NCBI GenBank assembly: GCA_959027945.1
Contig: CAUFRO010000004.1
Location: 24,567 to 88,566, forward strand
Origin: an uncultured Collinsella sp.
Lineage (GTDB): Bacteria; Actinomycetota; Coriobacteriia; Coriobacteriales; Coriobacteriaceae
Direction: 5' to 3'
DNA: 64,000 nt
The position numbers were made by a program, and so were the translations under genes. A model generated the notes under the pieces. The model saw only the letters and a program-made list of their open reading frames with translations. It was not told the DNA's origin and did not search any database. Shown here piece after piece: positions 26,342 through 35,126 of this stretch; within the stretch, counting starts at the first letter, position 1, and the number at the start of each line of letters is the position of its first letter.

Positions 26342-29072
26342 AGACCTGCTTGCCTACCTCGATCGCATCACGCGCGAGCTTGGCAGCACGCGGGGCGGGC
26401 GCATCCAGAACCGTCTCGACCACTTCACCACGGCATCTATAACCGACTCGCTCGCCATCTCGCGCAGCCTGGCAAGTCAGTATCTCAACGAGCTCGTGCG
26501 CGCTGGCCTCGTGGTGAAAGCAGGGGCACGACCGGTGTGCTACTTCCACCGCCGCTCCCTCGAACGCTTCTTCCAGTCTCGCATTGAGCGTAGCACCTAC
26601 CCTTCGGTCGAGCAGCTCTTCGCCACGCTCGGAAACGGCGAGCGACTCGACTTCGACCGCGCAATCGGTCACGAGCTGAGCCTTGCGCCCTGCATCAGCC
26701 AGCTCTGCGCCGCGCTCAAGTACCCGCCAGCTGGCCTGCCCATCCTGCTCTGTGGCGCCTCGGGAACCGGCAAGGGTCTACTCGCCGAACTTGCCCTCGA
26801 ATACGGCAAGAACGTCGGCGTCCTGCAGCAGGAAGCCAAGCTTGTGAGCATCGACTGCTCGCATTACGCAGACGATGCCCGCGCGCTCACTCACGACCTG
26901 TGCGCAGATGGCGGGCCTGCAGATCGGGCGAGCGGCGGCATCGTTTATCTCAAGGACGTCGACGCCCTCTCACCCGCTGCCCAGGACGCGCTCTTGGAGT
27001 GGGCCTCCGCACAGGCGGGCGCCATTGTGCCAGCCCCTGCTGTGCGCCTTATCTTTGCCACCTCAAACGAGGCAGACAGTACCGAGTGCCGCAGCCTCAC
27101 GCGTCGCATCCCCATGTCCGCCCAGGTGCCGTCTCTGCGCGAGCGCACCCAGGAGGAGCGTGAGGAACTGACTCTCCACTTCCTCAGGGAGGAGGGCCGA
27201 CGCATAGGACGCGACATCCTCATAAGTCGCGGAGCCTTCCGAGCCCTCGCCGGCACCAACTTCGAGGAGAACGTACGCGGCCTGCGCGACTGCATCACCA
27301 ACTGTTGCGCCGAGGCCTATCTAGACACGAAGGGTGACAGCCTGGAGATTCGCACCTACCAGCTTCCCTCCGCAATCCTTGCCGGCTCCGCACTCGAGCG
27401 CAGCGAGAACGACATGCAGCTCATCGACACCACCCGGAGCATCCAAAGCCAGGCGGACGACCGCGCACGGCATGTACTCGACGCCATGCTGGAGCCATAC
27501 GAGAGCTATCGCGAAGGCACGCTTGATGGGGGCGCGTGCAGCGCTCAGCTGGTGGAGCGAGCCCGCGACCTCGAGGACTACCTGGCGTTCGGGCAAAACC
27601 CGGGCCGCTCGAAGTCCGACGCATACGAGCAGATCGCCGACAGCGTCGTCACTTCCGTGAACGAACTCTACTCGATCGATTTGTCCCGAAAGAGCTCGCA
27701 TCTAATCGCCCAGGGCATCTGCCTCCAGCTGTGGCCGCCCGCAAGCCTCTCGCGTTGGAAGAGCTCTCATGCAAGCGAGCTTTCCGGCATGCGCGGCGTC
27801 GTGGCCCAGCGCAACCGCTTTGCCGTTACTGTCTGCGCCTGCATCGCTGATGAACTCAAGGCCACGCTCGGCATCGCACTCGACGATCTCACGTGTCTGC
27901 TCGTCCTTGCGCATGCGGCACTCGCACTCGACCCGTCTAAGCGTCGTCGGAGCGTCGGTATCGTCCTCAGTCATGGCTACTCGACCGCCACGAGCATCGC
28001 CGACGCCGCCAATCGGATTCTTGACACGAGGGTCTTCGAGGCCATCGACATGCCCTACGACCAGAAGGTTACGGACGTCGCTGTTCCTCTTCAGCAAATC
28101 ATCGACCGCTTCTCCTACGCAGACGAGGTCGTCATCCTTGTGGACATGGGATCGCTCCAGGATATTTATAAGAGTCTGGAATCCACCTCCGGCATGACGC
28201 TCGGCATCATCAACAACGCCTCTACCGGCCTTGCGGTGGAGGTTGGCGCCGGACTTATCGCGGGTCGCTCCGTGCGAGAGGTTCTCGACGATGCTGCGGC
28301 AGCTTGCACCTGTAATTATCACATCGTGGCGCGCAACGCCCGACCGGACGCGATTGTCTTCTGCTCCGAAGGCGGACTTGACGCAGCTGCGCGGATCCGC
28401 GATCTCGTGGCGCAGAGCCTGCCTGGCGAGTCCCCCGCGCGGCTTGTCGCCGTTGACTGGCGGCAGCTCGCCAATAACGGATCTGAGGATGCCGCCTTCT
28501 CCCAGTACAACGTGCGCTCGGTCATCGGCACGGACAATCCGCACGCCGACGGAGTCCCGTTCATTTCGCTCGAGGAACTCATCGCCGGCGAAGGAACGGC
28601 CCAGATAGACCGCGCCTTCGCACGCTTGCTCGACGCTGACAGCTTGCGCACGTTCCACCAGAATCTCGTCAAGAACATGACCCTCAGGAACGTGGTCGAG
28701 TCCATCACAATCCTTAACCCCAACAAGCTCTTCGGCGAAATCGAGAGTGCCGCAGAGCGGCTCCAGCAGCTCACCGGAGACGTGATTGGCGCTCGTGTGA
28801 GCATGGGGCTCTACGTGCACCTGTGTTGTCTCGTGGAGCGCCTCGTGACCAGAAGCCCCATCGAGAACTACGCAGACGAGCAGCGCTTCGCCAAAGAACA
28901 CAACGATTTCGTCGAGGCATTCCGCACGAGCTTCTCTGACATTTCCGCCCATTACCACGTGGAGGTCCCCGTCACGGAGATCGCCTACGCATACGACTAC
29001 ATCAATTCCCGGCATGCCCCGCGCAGGCAGGCCACGCCGAACGATGGGCCCGCGGCTCAGCAGGACGAGTGA
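26319..29072 (+). CDS. LevR-like PTS-regulated transcriptional regulator without sigma-54 contact motif
   Basis: 917 residues. Order: winged-helix DNA-binding domain (1-85), AAA domain (about 115-360) with Walker A GASGTGKG (Lys152), first PRD region (about 440-545), mannose-EIIA-like domain with His552 in VLSHG, EIIB-like segment with Cys682 in VFCSEGG, second PRD with His834 (YVHLCC) and His878 (HYHVEV). This is the LevR layout and implies control by PTS phosphorylation. The stretch between Walker A and B is shortened, the GAFTGA loop that contacts sigma-54 is absent, and Walker B reads GGIVYLKD. It probably regulates the adjacent fructan PTS operon by a route other than sigma-54 activation. 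Confidence 0.85.
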   Translation: MNIPETQKDLLAYLDRITRELGSTRGGRIQNRLDHFTTASITDSLAISRSLASQYLNELVRAGLVVKAGARPVCYFHRRSLERFFQSRIERSTYPSVEQLFATLGNGERLDFDRAIGHELSLAPCISQLCAALKYPPAGLPILLCGASGTGKGLLAELALEYGKNVGVLQQEAKLVSIDCSHYADDARALTHDLCADGGPADRASGGIVYLKDVDALSPAAQDALLEWASAQAGAIVPAPAVRLIFATSNEADSTECRSLTRRIPMSAQVPSLRERTQEEREELTLHFLREEGRRIGRDILISRGAFRALAGTNFEENVRGLRDCITNCCAEAYLDTKGDSLEIRTYQLPSAILAGSALERSENDMQLIDTTRSIQSQADDRARHVLDAMLEPYESYREGTLDGGACSAQLVERARDLEDYLAFGQNPGRSKSDAYEQIADSVVTSVNELYSIDLSRKSSHLIAQGICLQLWPPASLSRWKSSHASELSGMRGVVAQRNRFAVTVCACIADELKATLGIALDDLTCLLVLAHAALALDPSKRRRSVGIVLSHGYSTATSIADAANRILDTRVFEAIDMPYDQKVTDVAVPLQQIIDRFSYADEVVILVDMGSLQDIYKSLESTSGMTLGIINNASTGLAVEVGAGLIAGRSVREVLDDAAAACTCNYHIVARNARPDAIVFCSEGGLDAAARIRDLVAQSLPGESPARLVAVDWRQLANNGSEDAAFSQYNVRSVIGTDNPHADGVPFISLEELIAGEGTAQIDRAFARLLDADSLRTFHQNLVKNMTLRNVVESITILNPNKLFGEIESAAERLQQLTGDVIGARVSMGLYVHLCCLVERLVTRSPIENYADEQRFAKEHNDFVEAFRTSFSDISAHYHVEVPVTEIAYAYDYINSRHAPRRQATPNDGPAAQQDE

Positions 29073-29079
29073 CGCGCCT

Positions 29080-29120
29080 CGCAAGCAAAGGAAGGAAGCC
29101 AACATCACACGAGCATCATC
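29080..29120 (+). pseudogene. Vestigial start of a PTS EIIB gene
   Basis: The sequence behind the regulator repeats the leader and first codons of the EIIB gene at 21736 (ribosome-site region and GAGCATCATCG) but the start codon is ACG instead of ATG (29109-29111) and similarity stops after about 40 bases. It is what remains of the second PTS operon copy. Confidence 0.75.
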
Positions 29121-29326
29121 GATCGCTGCGTGCAAGGCGGCGGGCCTCACCGTGTTCGCCAAGCGCGAGGAGCGTTTTGGTTTTTCGCAAGCAAATGCGG
29201 ACGAAATCAGCGACCAGATTCCCGATCCGCTCAAACATGCAGGGCCCCTATGTGTTTAACCTCATTTTTCCGTGTGCGGTAGAATGGAGTCGTTGAGATC
29301 GCGAACGCCTTAAAGGGAGAGTTTTT

Positions 29327-30061
29327 GTGGATGCGCATCTGGATGAGGGCTCTTCCGCCCCGCTGTATCAACAGGTGCTCGATTTGCTTAAGAGCGATAT
29401 CGAACAGGGGACATATCCCGTTGACTCGCAGATTCCAACGGAACTTGAGCTTTCTAAGATGTACGGCGTGGGAAGGGTCACGGTTCGCCGCGCAATAGAG
29501 GAGCTTGTGGGCGAGGGGTATCTCACCAAGCGGCAGGGGCGTGGTACGTTTGTGACCGCGACAAAGATAATTCGCAAGGTGCATCAGAAGGACGATGTTC
29601 AGAGTTTTACCCAAGCATGCGCTGAAAACGGCATGAAGGCGGGCGCTCGCGTCGTTGCCCGCAAGACCGTTGCCGCCGATCGCGACCTCGCTTCTTTCTT
29701 TGGCTTGGATGAAGGCTCTGACCTCATCTTGGTCTCACGCGTGCGTACCGCAGACGGCGTGCCGGTCCTGTTCGAGAACAACTACTATCCTGTCGATGGA
29801 TTCGAATTTCTCAAAGATATCGGTCTCTCCAATTGTTCGATATTCGAGGCCGTGGGGGAGCGTACGGGTAGGTATCCCTGCTCGTCCGATCCCTGCAGGC
29901 TGGAGATCGCCCGTGCGGGAATTGATGCCGCCCGCGAGCTCAAGGTCCCAGTAGGGGAGCCGCTGTTCTTCATGAACGCGGGCTTTCTCGATTCCAACGG
30001 AGAGCGCTTCTGCTATGGCAGACAGTACTACGTGGGTTCGCGCTACAGCTTCGATATCTAG
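29327..30061 (+). CDS. frlR: GntR/HutC-family regulator (FrlR-like)
   Basis: 244 residues. N-terminal GntR winged helix (about 10-78; ELSKMYGVGRVTVRRAIEEL and GRGTFV) plus a C-terminal UTRA effector domain (about 95-240). By position it is the regulator of the fructoselysine operon that follows; FrlR proteins respond to phosphorylated Amadori compounds. Start GTG 29327 with AAAGGGAGA upstream. Two 21-base direct repeats downstream are its likely operators. Confidence 0.85.
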   Translation: MDAHLDEGSSAPLYQQVLDLLKSDIEQGTYPVDSQIPTELELSKMYGVGRVTVRRAIEELVGEGYLTKRQGRGTFVTATKIIRKVHQKDDVQSFTQACAENGMKAGARVVARKTVAADRDLASFFGLDEGSDLILVSRVRTADGVPVLFENNYYPVDGFEFLKDIGLSNCSIFEAVGERTGRYPCSSDPCRLEIARAGIDAARELKVPVGEPLFFMNAGFLDSNGERFCYGRQYYVGSRYSFDI

Positions 30062-30133
30062 CGGCTCTGTCTCACACAGCGCTGTTCTCGTATTGCCGCG
30101 GCAGGTCCGTTTAGCGCGTAAAAGTTACCACTT

Positions 30134-30203
30134 ATAGAACAACCTAATATGTTTCTTGACGACGCCTTCATGCAGGTTATACATAGAACAACCTAAGATG
30201 TTT
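30134..30203 (+). promoter_or_regulatory. Direct-repeat operator of the frl operon
   Basis: ATAGAACAACCTAAxATGTTT occurs at 30134-30154 and 30183-30203 with one difference, 49 bp apart, in the gap between frlR and the transporter. Likely GntR-family binding sites. Confidence 0.65.
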
Positions 30204-30257
30204 GCCTATACGTGAAGGATTTTTGGCAAGCATCGTTGCTCTGGCAGGAGGTTAAGA

Positions 30258-31721
30258 ATGTCGGATGCCAAACAGGAGAAGCCCAAGCGCAGATTCCATC
30301 TCCAGCTTCCCCATGTGTACACCATCGCGTTCATGCTGATCGTGTTCTTCGCGGTGCTCACATGGATCGTCCCATCGGGTCAGTTCGACCGCCAGACCAT
30401 TCAGACGGCCGCGGGCGAGCGAGAAGTCGCCGTAGCCGGAACGTACCAAGAGGTCGACAAGGTCTACACCGATTCGGAGACGGGGGAGACCGTCGATCTG
30501 CGACAGGGCATCGATGCCGTCCTGCAGGCTCCCGCCAAGGGCATTCAGGCTGCGGCCGATGTCGTCGCGTTCGTCCTGCTGATCGGCGGATCGTTCGCCA
30601 TCGTCACCAAGACCAACGCCCTAAACGCCGGCATGAGCCGCGTGATCAAGAAGCTGAAGAACAAGGACATCTTGATCATCCCCATCTCCATGATCCTGCT
30701 CTCGATCTGCGGCACCACGTTCGGCATGTCCGAGGAGGCGCTGCCGTTCTACGCGATCTTCATCCCCATCATGCTGAGCATCAGGTATGACTCCATGACC
30801 GCGTTCATCATCTGCTTCCTCGGCCCCAACCTTGGTTACTGCGCATCCACTATTGATCCTTTCAACGTGCTGATCGCCCAGGGCGTTATCGGCATCGAGG
30901 GAAATCCCCAGCTTTGGCTCCGCGCCATCCTGTGGGTCATCTTCACCGCCGCGGGCATTTTCTGGGCCATGCGCTACGCGCGCCGCGTCAAGCTCGATCC
31001 CAAGTCCTCCATCACCTATGAGGACGATAAGCAGAAGCGCATCGAGTTCTCTGTCACCGATGCCTCTATCGAAGAGGAGTTCACGCTTCGCCACAAGCTC
31101 GTCCTCATTGATTTCGCGGTCGGCATGGGCGTTATCGTGTGGGGCCTCGTTACCCAGGGCTGGTATATGGACGAGATCTCCATGGTGTTCCTGGCCATGG
31201 GCCTTCTTGCCGGCATACTCGGCGGCCTGGACTAGAAGACCATTGCGGAGGAGTTCGTCCGCGGAATCGCCGACTTCGCCTACGCAGCCTGCATCATCGG
31301 CATCGCCCGCGGCATCCTGGTCGTCGCAGAGGGCGGAATGATCATCGACTCTATTTTTAACTGGCTCGTCGGACTCCTTGCGGGCGCTCCGTCCTTCATC
31401 TATACCACCTTCATGTACATCGTCCTCGGCCTGCTTTCGCTGCTGGTTCCTTCCAGCTCCGGCCTCGCTGCACTCACCATGCCCGTCATGGGCCCGCTGA
31501 CCGAGCTTATGGGCCTCAATCCCGAGGCTGCCGTCACCGCTCTGCAGTTCGCGAACCAGACCGTCAACACCATCAGCCCCGTTGCGGGCATGACCGTCGC
31601 GGGTCTTGCCGTGGCGAAGATCTCCTTCGGGCAATGGTGGAAGACCATCTGGAAGTTCTTTATCTTCATGGTTCTGTTCGGATTGGTCGCGACTGTGATC
31701 TCCGGCCTACTGCCGATGTAG
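30258..31721 (+). pseudogene. YfcC-family transporter with in-frame amber codon
   Basis: Reading frame of 487 residues, interrupted only by TAG at 31233-31235 (codon 326) between GGLD and KTIAEEFVRG; both halves are otherwise continuous and well conserved. YfcC/AbgT-type carriers are polytopic (about 12 segments) inner-membrane transporters, some for amino acids or carboxylates. ATG 30258 has AGGAGG. In the frl context it should import Amadori products such as fructoselysine. As written the product would be truncated at 325 residues, in the middle of the membrane domain, unless the codon is read through. Confidence 0.8.
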
Positions 31722-31733
31722 GAGGTGCCCAGC

Positions 31734-32591
31734 ATGGATTTAAGCGCTTCCACACCCCGTCTGCGTCGCGAGCAGGTCGCCGGCATGAACATTCACTACA
31801 TCATGTGGTCGCTCGATTACTTCCTTGATGCTCAGCAGCGCCTTGGCTTCAAAACCATCGAGCTTTGGGCGGCCGAGCCGCACGTGACGCTGGACCACAC
31901 GGGGTATTTCGAGGCCGACGAGCTTCGCCGCAAGATCGAGTCCCGCGGACTCTCCGTGAGCTCCCTGTGTCCGGAGAACGTGGTGTATCCGTGGCAGTAC
32001 GCTGCCAGAAAGCCCCTCCACGCGCAGCGGAGCCTCGCTTACTTTAAGCACGGCATCGAGCTCGCCGAGGTGCTCGGCGCCCCGTATATGTCCATCAACT
32101 CCGGTTGGGGCGATTGGGACGAGGACCGCGAGGAGGCTTGGAAGCGCTCTGCCGAGCACTTGGCGATTCTTGCGGACTATGCCGGCGAGCACGGCGTGAC
32201 CCTCTGCATGGAGAGCCTGAGGCCGGAAGAGAGCAACTTGGTGGTTACACTCGCGGACGCCAGGCGCATGCTTGACCAAGTAGCCAGCCCGCACCTTACT
32301 CCAATGGTGGACACTACCGCTATGGGAGTCGCCGGCGAGAGCCTTGAAGAGTGGTTTGCCGAGTTTGGCGATGGTGCCATAAGGAACATGCGCTTCATTG
32401 ATGGCGACCCATATGGCCATCTGGTTTGGGGCGATGGAAAGCACAGTATGGACGATTTCGTACGCGTCCTCAACGCGCATGGGTTCGAGGGCTATCTTGG
32501 CCAGGAGATCACCGATGGAAGGTATTTCGATGATCCCGCAGCAGCGGACCGGCACAACATGGACGCCTTCGAGAGGTATTTTGTCGACTAG
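31734..32591 (+). CDS. frlC: FrlC-like sugar isomerase/epimerase
   Basis: 285 residues. TIM-barrel of the xylose-isomerase/AP-endonuclease-2 superfamily. Metal-ligand-like acidic and His residues appear in CMESLRPEES, PMVDTTAMG, RFIDGDPYGH and GQEITDG. FrlC interconverts fructoselysine with its C3 epimer psicoselysine. ATG 31734 is chosen because the AGGAGG site overlaps an upstream GTG at 31725. It follows the transporter by 12 bases. Confidence 0.8.
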   Translation: MDLSASTPRLRREQVAGMNIHYIMWSLDYFLDAQQRLGFKTIELWAAEPHVTLDHTGYFEADELRRKIESRGLSVSSLCPENVVYPWQYAARKPLHAQRSLAYFKHGIELAEVLGAPYMSINSGWGDWDEDREEAWKRSAEHLAILADYAGEHGVTLCMESLRPEESNLVVTLADARRMLDQVASPHLTPMVDTTAMGVAGESLEEWFAEFGDGAIRNMRFIDGDPYGHLVWGDGKHSMDDFVRVLNAHGFEGYLGQEITDGRYFDDPAAADRHNMDAFERYFVD

Positions 32592-32691
32592 CGCGTAGCT
32601 CCCATTCGCGTGGGGAAGTCAACACGCTTGACGAGAAGACTCGCAGTAAACGTTGGCGGATTCGTCCGCCGTATCGAAAGGAAGAATAACA

Positions 32692-33660
32692 ATGAACGCA
32701 CATGATCTTATCGCCGACGCAATCGCTGAAAAGGGCGGTTTCGATAGCGTCTTCTGGGTTGCCTGCGGCGGCTCCCTCATCGACCTGCTGCCCGCCCACG
32801 AGCTGCTCAAGCGCGAGGCGACTACGTTTGCCAGCGAGGCGTATACCGCCCGCGAGTTCGATATCATGCGTCCCAAGCGCCTGGGCGAAAAGTCCCTTGT
32901 CATCGCTTGCAGCCACTCCGGCAACACCCCCGAGGTAATCGATGCGTGCTCGATCGCCAAGGCGGCGGGCGCGACCGTTATCGTGCAGACGGACAACGCG
33001 GGTTCCGGCATCGATAACGGTGAGTGGACGTGCTGGGTATATCCGTGGGGCGAGGGAGTTCCGCAGGCGGAGGTGCCCGCCGGCATCTCTTTGGCTCTCG
33101 CTTCCGAGCTCCTGGATCAGCAGGAAGGTTATGCCGACCTTGCCGACATGTACGAAGGCATCGCCAAGATGGACCAGATCCTGCCTGCAGCTCGCGAGAA
33201 GGTCAACGCCGAACTCTGCGACCGTTTTGCCGCCCTGTGCCAGGACCACAAGTTCCTGTATATCTTGGGGTCCGGTCCCGTGTTTAGCCAGGCCTATGGC
33301 TTCGCTATCTGCTCGCTTATGGAGATGCAGTGGCAGAGCTGCGCCTATATCCACTCCGGCGAGTACTTCCACGGCCCCTTCGAGGTGACCGAGCCCGGAG
33401 TCTTCTACTTCCTGCAGATGTCTTCTAGTGAGTGCCGAGCCATGGATGAGCGCGCCCTCGCATTCCTCGAGACCCATACCGACACTCTTATGGTGCTCGA
33501 CGCCATGGAGTACGGCATGGACCAAGTACCGGCGAGCGTTCGCGCGTTCCTTGATCCAATCCTGTTCTACGCGATGAACTGTGAGCTGCGCTCCGCTCGC
33601 GGCAAGGTGTTCGACCATCACCCGGACGTGCGTCGTTACATGGGCATCGAGAAGTACTAG
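32692..33660 (+). CDS. frlB: FrlB-like fructoselysine-6-phosphate deglycase (SIS)
   Basis: 322 residues with two SIS phosphosugar-binding domains. Recognised by VACGGSLIDL, SHSGNTPEVI, SGEYFHGPFEVTEPGVFYF and the C-terminal DHHPDVRRYMGIEKY, which closely parallel E. coli FrlB. It splits fructoselysine-6-phosphate (or a related Amadori phosphate) into amine and glucose-6-phosphate. ATG 32692 follows AAAGGAAG; a GGCGGA/TCCGCC hairpin lies just upstream. Confidence 0.9.
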   Translation: MNAHDLIADAIAEKGGFDSVFWVACGGSLIDLLPAHELLKREATTFASEAYTAREFDIMRPKRLGEKSLVIACSHSGNTPEVIDACSIAKAAGATVIVQTDNAGSGIDNGEWTCWVYPWGEGVPQAEVPAGISLALASELLDQQEGYADLADMYEGIAKMDQILPAAREKVNAELCDRFAALCQDHKFLYILGSGPVFSQAYGFAICSLMEMQWQSCAYIHSGEYFHGPFEVTEPGVFYFLQMSSSECRAMDERALAFLETHTDTLMVLDAMEYGMDQVPASVRAFLDPILFYAMNCELRSARGKVFDHHPDVRRYMGIEKY

Positions 33661-33670
33661 CGATTTTAAA

Positions 33671-33716
33671 ACGGGGCGCGAGGCGCGTTGAGACGTGCGA
33701 ATCCCTCGCGCCCCGT
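33671..33716. repeat. Intercistronic hairpin between frlB and frlD
   Basis: Perfect 13-bp arms ACGGGGCGCGAGG and CCTCGCGCCCCGT around a 20-base loop. On the minus strand it is followed by TTTTAAAA. In the operon direction it may stabilise the frlB message or reduce read-through. Confidence 0.6.
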
Positions 33717-33759
33717 CTGCTCGCCGTAACCACGGCGGTTTACCTGAATGGAGATAACC

Positions 33760-34632
33760 ATGGCAGCCTATCCTATAAGCGTGCTTGGCTTTGGAGACAA
33801 CGTTGTCGATAAGTACGAGCACATCAAGACCATGTATCCCGGCGGCAATGCAGTTAACTTCGCCGTCTTCGCCAAGAAGCTCGGCGTCGATCGCAGCGCC
33901 TACATGGGAATCTTCGGATCAGATGAGGAGGCCGAGCACGTTATAGCATCGCTCGAGGACGAGGGCGTCGAGCTTCTTCGCTGCCAGCAGGTCCTGGGCG
34001 TCAACGGCGCCGCTCGCGTGACCGTTGACGAGACCGGGGACCGTATCTTCCTGGGCTCCAATGAAGGCGGCATACGTGGCGACATGCGCTACGTGATAGA
34101 CCGCTTCGCCGCCGAGTACGTCAGCGGCTTCGATTTGGTGCACAGCGGCAACTACTGCTTCACCGAGCGCGAGCTCCCCAAGATCAAGGCTGCCGGCGTG
34201 CCTATCAGCTTCGACTTCTCCGATGACTCCACCGACGAGTACTTCGGGCAGATTGCGCCATTTGTGACGTACGCCTTTATGTCCATGGGCGACGCTTCCC
34301 TGGAGGATATCAAGGCGAAGCTCGAGTGGGTGAAGGCCCTTGGCCCTCAAATCGTATGCGCATCGCGCGGGAGCAAGGGCTCCGTCGCCTATGACGGCGA
34401 AAACTTCTACGAGCAGGGCATCAAGCCCGTGGCGCCCGAGGAGCTCAAAGACGCTATGGCGGCCGGCGATTCACTGCTGACGGCGTTTTTGGTCACCTAT
34501 CTTTCCAAGAAGAAGGCCGGCGAGTGCGGCGAGGCCGCGATTCGCGAGAGCTTGGACTTCGCTGCCGGTTTTGCGGCGGAGACCTGCAAGATCGAGGGCA
34601 GTTGGGGCCACCCGCTGGTCTACGAGAACTAG
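33760..34632 (+). CDS. frlD: FrlD-like Amadori sugar kinase (PfkB)
   Basis: 290 residues. PfkB/ribokinase fold with N-terminal GFGDNVVDKYEHI and YPGGNAVNFAVFAKKLG as in FrlD, and FDFSDDSTDEYF. The catalytic GAGDS motif reads AAGDS, so the anion-hole first Gly is Ala while the catalytic Asp is kept. It would phosphorylate fructoselysine at O6 before FrlB acts. ATG 33760 has GGAG upstream. Confidence 0.85.
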   Translation: MAAYPISVLGFGDNVVDKYEHIKTMYPGGNAVNFAVFAKKLGVDRSAYMGIFGSDEEAEHVIASLEDEGVELLRCQQVLGVNGAARVTVDETGDRIFLGSNEGGIRGDMRYVIDRFAAEYVSGFDLVHSGNYCFTERELPKIKAAGVPISFDFSDDSTDEYFGQIAPFVTYAFMSMGDASLEDIKAKLEWVKALGPQIVCASRGSKGSVAYDGENFYEQGIKPVAPEELKDAMAAGDSLLTAFLVTYLSKKKAGECGEAAIRESLDFAAGFAAETCKIEGSWGHPLVYEN

Positions 34633-34802
34633 TTTTTTGTCGTGGCGGGGTGTCTTGGGGCGCCCCGCATTGCGTTAGGAGTCAAGATGTCCGTTCGTGC
34701 CTGCGCGGCAGGATTTTGCTGCGCCGATGTCTACCAGAATCTGGATCCCCTGGGTTGCATCCAAGGGGGCCTCTCAGGAGCGCTTCGAGGGGTGCTTCTT
34801 GA

Positions 34803-34840
34803 GTATATGAAGGCAAAAGGGATATGCAATCTTCATATAC
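34803..34840. repeat. Inverted repeat
   Basis: Perfect 10-bp arms GTATATGAAG and CTTCATATAC with an 18-base loop in the noncoding stretch after the frl operon. Confidence 0.6.
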
Positions 34841-34880
34841 GGCCTTCTTTTAGAGGGCGTTGTCCTTACTCTTTCATCTC

Positions 34881-34911
34881 CTTGCCTATGGACATTTTGT
34901 CCATAGGCAAG
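34881..34911. repeat. Perfect 13-bp palindrome
   Basis: CTTGCCTATGGAC and GTCCATAGGCAAG around ATTTT, no T tract. Apart from the three structures listed, 34633-35126 holds no gene. Confidence 0.65.
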
Positions 34912-34983
34912 AGTCCATGGTCGAGATCATGGTGAAGTTCTGCGGCCAGTAATTACTGCATTACATATTCTGTTGTCACCTGG

Positions 34984-35008
34984 GAGGCTCGCTTTTGCGG
35001 GCCTCTTT
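34984..35008 (+). terminator. Terminator at end of the frl region
   Basis: GAGGCTCGC/GCGGGCCTC with one mismatch around TTTT, followed by TTT. Confidence 0.6.
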
Positions 35009-35036
35009 GCGTTGCTAAGGGGCCATGGTCTGTCGA

Positions 35037-35074
35037 TAAATAAAGCGCCCGCTTGCGGGGGAGCAAGCGGGCGC
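35037..35074 (-). terminator. Terminator of the envelope-signalling operon
   Basis: 12-bp stem GCGCCCGCTTGC/GCAAGCGGGCGC (35045-35056, 35063-35074), followed on the minus strand by TTTATTTAT. Confidence 0.85.
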
Positions 35075-35126
35075 CGTTGAGCGAATATGTTTGCGGCCCT
35101 AGCCGCTGCGGGTGATGGGTCCTCGA

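Larger units (their letters stand above)
34687..34935 (+). pseudogene. Truncated start of a second PfkB-type kinase gene
   Basis: An ATG with AGGAG upstream opens a frame beginning MSVRACAAGFCCADVYQNLD, the typical N-terminus of FrlD-like PfkB kinases, but after about 20 residues the similarity ends and the frame runs into hairpin-rich noncoding sequence. Probably the remnant of a deleted kinase gene. Confidence 0.55.

Noticed and set aside
19436..35000. Integrative element inserted at tRNA-Arg.
   Set aside because: No integrase and no repeat of the tRNA 3' end were seen downstream.
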